Part shown: piece after piece, positions 1 through 5,864 of the stretch
Layout of the letters: each line of letters starts with the position of its first letter
Position numbering within the stretch: position 1 is the stretch's first letter
Origin: Sulfurirhabdus sp043759595
GTDB taxonomy: Bacteria; Pseudomonadota; Gammaproteobacteria; Burkholderiales; SMCO01
Direction: 5' to 3'
DNA: 25,459 nucleotides
NCBI GenBank assembly: GCA_043759595.1
Contig: JAYVLG010000154.1
Span: 1-25,459, forward strand
Made by a program: the position numbers and the translations under genes
The notes under the pieces: model-generated
What the model saw: only the letters and a program-made list of their open reading frames with translations
Database searches by the model: none
Told to the model about the DNA's origin: nothing

Positions 1-2
1 TA

Positions 3-80
3 CAGAAACAAAACTGGGGCAGCGCCATTCCGCTGCATGTGAAAGGTTACCCTCTTAAACTCGATGCTTTATTGTCTTGA
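3..80 (+). CDS. C-terminal tail of an unidentified protein, cut by the window edge
   Basis: An open frame runs from the left edge to TGA at 78-80. It encodes about 25 residues, including GSAIPLHVKGYPLKLDALLS, which read like real protein. I do not recognise the family with certainty. The stop lies directly next to the stop codon of the convergent surface-protein gene, and that gene lacks its usual basic tail. An insertion-sequence transposase ending here is therefore possible. This is inference, since only the last codons are visible. Confidence 0.4.
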   Translation, partial: QKQNWGSAIPLHVKGYPLKLDALLS

Positions 81-770
81 CTAAGGGGTCCACTTTACAA
101 ATCCCAATAAACCAGAACCAAACAACCATACAGCAGCGGGAATGGGGACCGGAGAAGCGACTACAGTTCCAGTTAGATGCAGAAAGTATTTTTGTTGACC
201 AAGAGTATTTCCATTACTTGGGGTAGTTGCAGCATATTCAAGTGTATAATTATGTCCATATACTCCGTCCCAAGTAAATTTTCCAATGCCGTTAATGTTT
301 GAGCAATTTACACCAGCATCTAAACAATTAAGTGGATTCCAAGCGCCACTGCCCATAAGATCTAGTTCTCCACCCCAGTTAAAGGCCCAACCAGACATAT
401 TCAATCCATTAATTGTGTCTCCGGAAATTCCTGAAGTAGTATAATGTTGGCCATCTGATGGGCCAAAAGTCCAAGCTGCATCAATTTCGCCTGCTGCTTG
501 CGCAGTGCCGATTACAATCCCTTTACTCCCCTGGCCGATGTCGTGTTTTTCAGTCGGTTGAATTATTGAGTCAGGACTTGCGGTATCAAATGAGAACCAG
601 GAACCAAATGATACATTGGTTGTATTTCCACTATTATCAAAAGCTGGAACACCTGATGTAATGGTTAGGATGTCACCATTGTTAACAACCGCTGCATGGA
701 CGGAAAATGTTGCGAAAGTAGAAGCGCTAAAAGCCAGGGCCAGCATAATGTTCAAAGTTGATTTTTTCAT
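81..770 (-). CDS. VPLPA-type sorting-tag surface protein, paralogue 1, truncated tail
   Basis: Predicted exported protein of 229 aa. The ATG at 770 is chosen because GGAGG lies just upstream and the protein then begins MKKSTLNIMLALAFSASTFA, a clear signal peptide. The mature part shares a whole ectodomain with the proteins at 4280-4999 and 5865-8228: NNGD, TNVSFGSWFSFDT, EKHDIGQGSKGIVIG, WTFGPSDGQHYT, NWGG, CxxxGVNC, GKFTWDGVYGHNY, YFLHLTG. It ends VPIPAAVWLFGSGLLGF, the VPxPA motif plus hydrophobic segment of PEP-CTERM-like sorting signals, which are cut and anchored by an exosortase-type enzyme. The expected Arg/Lys cluster is absent: the frame stops after VKWTP, where paralogue 2 has ARRRKQQA. 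No sigma-54 site like that of paralogue 2 was found upstream. The function of the ectodomain is unknown to me. Confidence 0.85.
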   Translation of the reverse strand: MKKSTLNIMLALAFSASTFATFSVHAAVVNNGDILTITSGVPAFDNSGNTTNVSFGSWFSFDTASPDSIIQPTEKHDIGQGSKGIVIGTAQAAGEIDAAWTFGPSDGQHYTTSGISGDTINGLNMSGWAFNWGGELDLMGSGAWNPLNCLDAGVNCSNINGIGKFTWDGVYGHNYTLEYAATTPSNGNTLGQQKYFLHLTGTVVASPVPIPAAVWLFGSGLLGFVKWTP

Positions 771-1277
771 TTTCCCATCCTCCAAATTAAAAAATATTTT
801 AAAAACCATGAGCTACTTATGGCAAATCGTTTTGCAATGTGCATTAAATACGCGACAATATTTTGGTTGTAAGTTATTTGTTATAATTCAAAAACTAATT
901 CATGGCGCATTTTTACTTCTTATACTATTTTTAATATATAGTTCACAATAGTTAACATGTCAAGTAAATACAATTTTTATTGACTAATATGACATCAGTT
1001 TGAATTGCGTCGAACTGGCATGCGCTTGGGGGTGAGTAGAGAAACTCGCCTACCATCCCGTATCACACACAGCCAGTTTTCGCGTTTTTTCATCGCAAAA
1101 CTTTACCAAACAGAAGCGGCGCCTCAAACCCACCCACTTTGCTGGGTAAGTAAACGTAAACCAAGAACACCATTCCTCAATTTTATGAATCAAATGTATG
1201 ATTGTCAGGAGATATCCCAGCATGTACACTTTTAATAGTTTGAATATGATTTAAATGGCTAGATAAAAAGGGTATTC
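771..1277. other. AT-rich intergenic stretch without a recognised gene
   Basis: The first part (771-1000) is AT-rich and should hold the promoter of the minus-strand surface-protein gene, but no convincing -35/-10 or -24/-12 element stood out. A plus-strand open frame at 1005-1235 has no ribosome-binding site and no recognisable domain. It may be a decayed remnant. Confidence 0.5.
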
Positions 1278-2134
1278 ATGATAACAGACGAAAATGTCGT
1301 GCAATTGTTCAGCAACATACCCGAGATCCCTATTAATTTCAGGGATTCGGAGATAGCACGCAAATCACGTCAAATATTCAGGGGAGTATCGGGACAGCAA
1401 TGGAAAGATGCGCACCCCGGAGGATGCAATCGCCATATGGCCATTTTTGACAAGTTTGATGTCATCCCTAAATATTGCTTCGATTGTTATAAAGTTTTAA
1501 TTACACCTCACACCATAATGGATCTTTTCAAGCTATTGATGATTTTCGAGAAGATTACCCTACCCCTTGATAACACTAGAAAATGCATGGTAGAGACTAG
1601 AGATGCTTGCTCTGGCACCTACAAGGGTTTTATCTACTGCAGAGGTATTTAGGAAGGAAATGAAGTACGCAAAATTGTACGGAAAGTAGTTTCAGAAGAA
1701 ATTTCACCTCATGTTCCCGTCACGTTAAAACGCGGTTGCTCAGAATACGCAAACGTCTATCCTGGTTATGCGCGTGTGAAATTGGGCACCGTAAGCATGC
1801 AATACAGAAAAGAGTGGCAAGTAAAAGAAGATTATTTCGACAATAATTTTGTTTATCGGCCAGATACTCCCGCTATTGATTCTGACATACCCGACATTCA
1901 TATTGATGGCCTAGCCATGTATACGCCATGGGAAATTTTCTGCATGCAATATTGGCTAAGATATGCTGCTACGATAGGCGATATGAGCTACCTAGCCGTT
2001 AGTGGCATGACACTACCACCATTATTGAACCTTAAACACCCACCCTTCAAAACATCGATGCCGATGAAAAAAAACAAACAAACACCTTAAAAATTGTTTC
2101 GAAAACTCACCATCTTACTAGCGCGTTACATTAG
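1278..2134 (+). pseudogene. Broken gene of unknown function, in-frame TAG and later frameshift
   Basis: One frame carries protein-like sequence from ATG 1278 to TAG at 1650-1652, then continues in the same frame (EGNEVRKIVRKVVSEEISPH and onward) to 2090. The first half has a Cys-rich stretch (IPKYCFDCYKVLI), MVETRDACSGTYKGFIYC and, past the stop, KRGCSEY. This looks like one conserved soluble protein interrupted by a single substitution, for example CAG to TAG. Near 2040 the reading turns low-complexity (LKHPPFKTSMPMKKNKQTP), while another frame gives LQNIDADEKKQTNTLKIVSK up to TAG at 2132-2134. That suggests a second lesion, a frameshift. I cannot name the family. Its neighbour is a TPR-sulfotransferase on the opposite strand. 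Confidence 0.6.
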
Positions 2135-2211
2135 TGGCGCAAATTTTCATGCCAGTGAAAACCTGGTATTAAGAGCATTGACGCAGTTTCATAACCAGTA
2201 AAAAAGTAAAC

Positions 2212-4029
2212 TCATTCCAACTTTTCGCTATATCCAAAATAGTCAATAAAAGGATTGAGCTTTGCCATCAGCGGATCAAACTCTTTTGCATAACGTTTCC
2301 AACGGTATTTCGCATGCTGGTAAATCGGCTGTGTTACCTGATGGTAGCTGGGAGTATTGATCCTCCGCTTTTTAGCATGTTCGTCAAACTTCAACACTGC
2401 ATCGTCCCAGCCAACGCCGAGAAAATCAAGCAAATCCCGCGCCTGTCCCTCGAAATCTGCGACCACATCTTCATAGCGAATTCTATGGCAATCCAACGGC
2501 AATGCATTCGCGATACGCAACCATAGGCTCATCACTTTATCATAAAGATTAACTGCATCTTCAAGCGTGAAAAAAGCCGACATAGCCCCATTAATTAAGA
2601 AATTCTGCATGAAGCAACTGAGACTGACATCACACGGATGTCGAATTGCAAGAATGAATTTAGCTTTGGGAAAAACTCGCCAGATCAGATGCGCATTTAC
2701 CAGGTTGAGTGGCATTTTGTCTACAAAATAAGTACTGTTATCGCGCTTGATGTGGCGAGAAACCTCTTGCCAATAAACAGAACGTAATTTACGAATATCC
2801 GCTTCTGTCAACTCAGCTAACGCATGAGGATTATCACCTGCCATTTCAATAAATACATTCTCCATTGCCGCTACCGTAGGTTTTTCTTCAAGTGCCTGCA
2901 GGCGCGGATGGCTATCCAATATCTGTTCCAGCAAGGTGGTGCCAGAGCGAGGAAAGCCCACCAGAAAAATGGGTGTAAGTTGATCATCTTCAAAACCCGG
3001 AGAACCCACCAGCCGGTCTGTCAGAAAACTGTTCAAACGTTCGATCTTACGCAAATAAGCCCCTCTATCAAAATCCAATAAACCTTCTACTATAAGACGA
3101 TTTCCTTCGATAAAACATGCAAAAGCACGCTCCGCATCGCCTACTCTGTCATAAAGCTTGCCCAGGTTGATGCAGATATCTCCACCCTGACTGGTTTGTA
3201 GGGATTGTCCATGAACGTTCTCAAGCAAGGCAATTGCATCTTCAAGTCGACCTTCGGAACGTGCGATTTTGGCTGCAGTCAAATTCAACGCCGCGTTTTG
3301 AGGGTCCAACTTCATGGCACGCGCAACCAGACTTTTAGCCTCTTCCAACCGGTGCTCTTTTTCTTCAAGCCCAGCAAGGAGCACCAGCGCATCAATAAAA
3401 TTATGATCGAAACTGAGTGCACGCAAAAAATATTCTTTCGCCTCATCAAAGCGACTATCCGACTCCAGAATTGTACCTATATTGCATAAAACTTGTGGTG
3501 AGTTCGGTGACAACTTAAGCGCCCGCTGCAATAATTCCAATGATCCAAGTGAACTCCCCTGTGCCAATAAAAGCGCCCCCAGATTGCTCAATGCTTCCAG
3601 AAAATCAGGAATCAGCTCAATCGCCGCCCTGTAATGTTTCACGGCATTACCCACATCACCCACATCTTTGCAAACATTAGCCAGAAAATAATGTGCCAAT
3701 GCAAAATCCGGCTGAAGCTGAATGGCCTTGCGATAGCAGACCTGCGCTTCAGCCATCCGCCCTTGGCATTGCACAGCTGCACCCAGCGTATGGTAAGCAG
3801 AAGCAAGATTGGGATTAATCGCCAGCGCGCGGCGGCAGCATTCTTCCGCCTCTTTGAATAACCCCAGTTTGCGATTAATGGTGCCCTGCATTACCCAGGC
3901 ATGGGTATCGGTACGGTCATTCTGACACACGAATACATACAATTCCTTTGCTTCATGTAACCGGTTACTGCGGTACAACTCTTCTGCCTTATTTTTTTTT
4001 GAACGGGTTAAAACATTCTGCTTTGCCAC
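2212..4029 (-). CDS. TPR-repeat sulfotransferase
   Basis: Predicted protein of 605 aa. Residues ~15-300 form tandem tetratricopeptide repeats, with recurring patterns such as AxxxLGxxxxxxGRxxEAxxxYRKAIxLxPDFALAH. The C-terminal half (~345-590) is a sulfotransferase domain: FLVGFPRSGTTLLEQIL at ~355-371 is the 5'-phosphosulfate-binding loop that binds PAPS, and FILAIRHPCDVSLSCF is the 3'-phosphate-binding motif. Family members move sulfuryl groups from PAPS to protein or glycan acceptors, with the TPRs serving for partner binding. The acceptor cannot be told from the sequence. I prefer the GTG at 4029 because GTGGAG lies 6 nt before it; a GTG at 4041 would add four residues. No signal peptide is seen, so it is probably cytoplasmic. 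Confidence 0.88.
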   Translation of the reverse strand: MAKQNVLTRSKKNKAEELYRSNRLHEAKELYVFVCQNDRTDTHAWVMQGTINRKLGLFKEAEECCRRALAINPNLASAYHTLGAAVQCQGRMAEAQVCYRKAIQLQPDFALAHYFLANVCKDVGDVGNAVKHYRAAIELIPDFLEALSNLGALLLAQGSSLGSLELLQRALKLSPNSPQVLCNIGTILESDSRFDEAKEYFLRALSFDHNFIDALVLLAGLEEKEHRLEEAKSLVARAMKLDPQNAALNLTAAKIARSEGRLEDAIALLENVHGQSLQTSQGGDICINLGKLYDRVGDAERAFACFIEGNRLIVEGLLDFDRGAYLRKIERLNSFLTDRLVGSPGFEDDQLTPIFLVGFPRSGTTLLEQILDSHPRLQALEEKPTVAAMENVFIEMAGDNPHALAELTEADIRKLRSVYWQEVSRHIKRDNSTYFVDKMPLNLVNAHLIWRVFPKAKFILAIRHPCDVSLSCFMQNFLINGAMSAFFTLEDAVNLYDKVMSLWLRIANALPLDCHRIRYEDVVADFEGQARDLLDFLGVGWDDAVLKFDEHAKKRRINTPSYHQVTQPIYQHAKYRWKRYAKEFDPLMAKLNPFIDYFGYSEKLE

Positions 4030-4209
4030 TGCAATCTCCACTCACTAAGATTCAATTTGTTGCTGGAACTAATGAAGCCGGGTTATGCCAAAACGACCCT
4101 TTTATCTATTGCGCTAGAAATTAATCATGCGCACATAATGCAAAAATAGTTACAAAAACTAATATTCAATTTTACCATTAACACACTATAGTGACCGCTA
4201 GAAATAACA

Positions 4210-4240
4210 AAAGGGCGAGGAATACACCCCGCCCTTTTTT
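4210..4240 (-). terminator. Rho-independent terminator after VPLPA paralogue 2
   Basis: AAAGGGCG (4210-4217) pairs with CGCCCTTT (4230-4237) around a 12-nt loop. Read on the minus strand the stem is followed by TTTTGTT. On the plus strand it is followed by an uninterrupted T run, so it may work in both directions. It lies between the paralogue 2 stop codon and the sulfotransferase gene. Confidence 0.75.
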
Positions 4241-4246
4241 TCAGCG

Positions 4247-4272
4247 ATTCTAGCGGGAATTCCCGCTAGAAT
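4247..4272. repeat. 26-bp perfect palindrome just after a stop codon
   Basis: The half ATTCTAGCGGGAA is followed with no spacer by its exact reverse complement TTCCCGCTAGAAT. It sits 7 bp past the stop of the gene at 4280-4999 and just before the terminator hairpin at 4210-4240. As RNA it could fold into a second 3' hairpin; as DNA it could be a dimeric protein-binding site. Confidence 0.8.
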
Positions 4273-4279
4273 TACAACA

Positions 4280-4999
4280 TTAAGCCTGTTGCTTGCGACG
4301 ACGTGCCACACCTACTAAACCAACCAAACCAGAACCAAGCAACCATGCGGCTGCAGGTACTGGAACAGCAGCAGGAGCAGGAGCAGCAGCAACGTTACCT
4401 GTCAAATGCAGGTAGTACTTAGCGCCGTCGAAGGAAGTTCCTGGTGCATTGACCGCAGCTGCGAAGTCAAGAGAGTATGAACTACCGTAGACACCATCCC
4501 ATGTGAATTTACCCACGCCAGTGGTGTTTGTGCAATTTACACCAACAGCTGTACAGTTAGTTGGGTTCCATGCGGCACCCATTGGGAAAATCGTACCACC
4601 CCAATTTACCTGCAAACCAGTCATGTTCAGGCCAGTAACCGTGTCACCGGTTATTGCAGAAACAGTAAATGTCTGGCCTTGGGATGGGCCAAAAGTCCAA
4701 GGCATATCAATTTGCCCAACAGCTTGAGTTGCGCCGATAACAATACCTTTCGTGCCTTGAGTCATTGCGTGCTTTTCAGTACCCTGAATCTTACCATCAG
4801 CAACTACTGTGTCCATTGAGAACCATGAACCACCTGATACGTTTGTGATATTGCCAAGGGCATCTAAAGCATTAACACCTGCTGACAGGGATAGGACATC
4901 GCCATTGTTTACTGCAGCAGCTTGTGCTGTTGACATTGCTGCGAATGTGGTAGCACCAAAAGCCAAAGCCAGCACTACATTCATTGTGGATTTCTTCAT
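4280..4999 (-). CDS. VPLPA-type sorting-tag surface protein, paralogue 2
   Basis: Exported protein of 239 aa with a complete tripartite C-terminal tag: VPVPAAAWLLGSGLVGLVG (motif plus membrane segment), then ARRRKQQA. The start is ATG 4999, preceded by GGAGGAG. The signal peptide is MKKSTMNVVLALAFGATTFA followed by AMSTAQA. The ectodomain (~28-200) carries NNGDVLSLSAGV, GSWFSMDT, DGKIQGTEKHAMTQG, PWTFGPSQGQ, NWGGTIFPMG, AWNPTNC, GVNC, GKFTWDGVYG and YYLHLTGNV. VPxPA/PEP-CTERM tags are known substrates of exosortase-type membrane proteases, so the product is probably released or anchored at the outer surface or in the extracellular matrix. Its own biochemical role is unknown. A sigma-54 promoter match and two upstream repeats (5135-5421) suggest control by an enhancer-binding protein. 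A strong terminator follows. Confidence 0.9.
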   Translation of the reverse strand: MKKSTMNVVLALAFGATTFAAMSTAQAAAVNNGDVLSLSAGVNALDALGNITNVSGGSWFSMDTVVADGKIQGTEKHAMTQGTKGIVIGATQAVGQIDMPWTFGPSQGQTFTVSAITGDTVTGLNMTGLQVNWGGTIFPMGAAWNPTNCTAVGVNCTNTTGVGKFTWDGVYGSSYSLDFAAAVNAPGTSFDGAKYYLHLTGNVAAAPAPAAVPVPAAAWLLGSGLVGLVGVARRRKQQA

Positions 5000-5134
5000 T
5001 TACTTCTCCTCCAGATTGAGTTTAACCAACTAGTCTTATTTATAAAACTTAAGCGAAAGTAGATCTGCTGTGAACACCAAAATCAACCTATTTAATTTAG
5101 TCTTTACATACTAGTGTCACGCTCTGTTTAATAA

Positions 5135-5149
5135 GCAATAGTCATGCCA
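5135..5149 (-). promoter_or_regulatory. Sigma-54 (-24/-12) promoter for VPLPA paralogue 2
   Basis: The minus strand reads TGGCATGACTATTGC followed by TT. The sigma-54 consensus is TGGCACG-N4-TTGC[A/T], so only one base of the -24 block differs. GG and GC are separated by exactly 10 bp, the spacing that RpoN requires. The start codon is about 135 bp downstream. Confidence 0.7.
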
Positions 5150-5235
5150 TATTTGATTATTTATAGTTTTTTTACTTATTTTCATAAATATACACAATAT
5201 CTGCATATTCTAATTTAATTTAAATTTAGCTTTTA

Positions 5236-5252
5236 TGTAAAATTTTTCGACT
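5236..5252 (-). promoter_or_regulatory. Putative enhancer-binding-protein site, proximal copy
   Basis: The plus strand reads TGTAAAATTTTTCGACT, one base off the other copies at its last position. It lies ~87 bp upstream of the sigma-54 promoter, a usual distance for an upstream activator site. The same motif recurs at 5405, 11207 and 11340. Confidence 0.6.
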
Positions 5253-5404
5253 TATTTAAGCTATTTACCTCCAAAGATTACATTTATGTTAGATATTAAT
5301 TTTGAATTTTTACATATATCATTTTTAACAGCATGATATTTCTAAAGAATATATTTACAATCAAGTTTTATTTTATGTTTTCTAAGATTTTTAGTTTATA
5401 AAAG

Positions 5405-5421
5405 TGTAAATTTTTTCGACA
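5405..5421 (-). promoter_or_regulatory. Putative enhancer-binding-protein site, distal copy
   Basis: The plus strand reads TGTAAATTTTTTCGACA, the second copy upstream of the same sigma-54 promoter and ~256 bp from it. TGT and ACA at the ends make it weakly palindromic, which would suit a dimeric activator. Confidence 0.6.
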
Positions 5422-5785
5422 TTTCTATTGTTTTAATGAACTATTTGTCATAAAACTAGCGTATTTAATCAATAAGTACAATCCCTACCAAAACGCAGAG
5501 CTGCACATCCTAAATAATGAACTTTAGTTCATTAAATACCATTAACTTTCCTTTCTAAAGACGCTCAAGTGCCGTTTAGTTAGAGAATGCGATTACGCAC
5601 AAGCAAAATCTTTATCACGCTCTATTTTTAACTTGCCGCACACAAACTCCAATATGTTTCCCTCTCATCGTATCCTGAAATATTCCAAACTCAGACTACG
5701 CGTAATTGCATAATAACTGGGTCATCTTTACACCGTTAATCAATTGAATAACTTCAAATTATATACAGGGAGATAACCGTGCTCA

Positions 5786-5824
5786 CAAAAAGAAAACCCC
5801 CTGCAATTTTCATTGGAGGGGGTT
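5786..5824 (-). terminator. Rho-independent terminator of the porin/surface-protein operon
   Basis: AACCCCCT (5795-5802) pairs with AGGGGGTT (5817-5824) across a 14-nt loop. On the minus strand the stem runs directly into TTTTCTTTTTG. It lies ~40 bp beyond the stop of the gene ending at 5865. Confidence 0.85.
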
Positions 5825-5864
5825 CAAAGCAAAGGCGCATATTTTTACGCCATTCTGGAAATAC

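Larger units (their letters stand above)
5000..5794. other. Long AT-rich regulatory intergenic region
   Basis: No gene is visible in this ~800-bp AT-rich gap. It contains the ribosome-binding site and sigma-54 promoter of the minus-strand gene ending at 4280, two copies of TGTAAAwwTTTTCGACA, and the terminator of the gene ending at 5865. Nothing else was recognised, in particular between 5430 and 5780. Confidence 0.6.

Noticed and set aside
820..835. TGGCAAATCGTTTTGC on the plus strand as a sigma-54 promoter
   Set aside because: GG and GC are 11 bp apart, not 10, it points away from the surface-protein gene, and no activator boxes are nearby.
843..858. ATTAAATACGCGACA upstream of VPLPA paralogue 1 as another activator box
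   Set aside because: It lacks the TGTAAA half and the T run, and there is no sigma-54 promoter with correct spacing near it.
1005..1235. Plus-strand open frame of 76 codons as a gene
   Set aside because: No ribosome-binding site and no recognisable domain or signal. A remnant is possible but cannot be supported.
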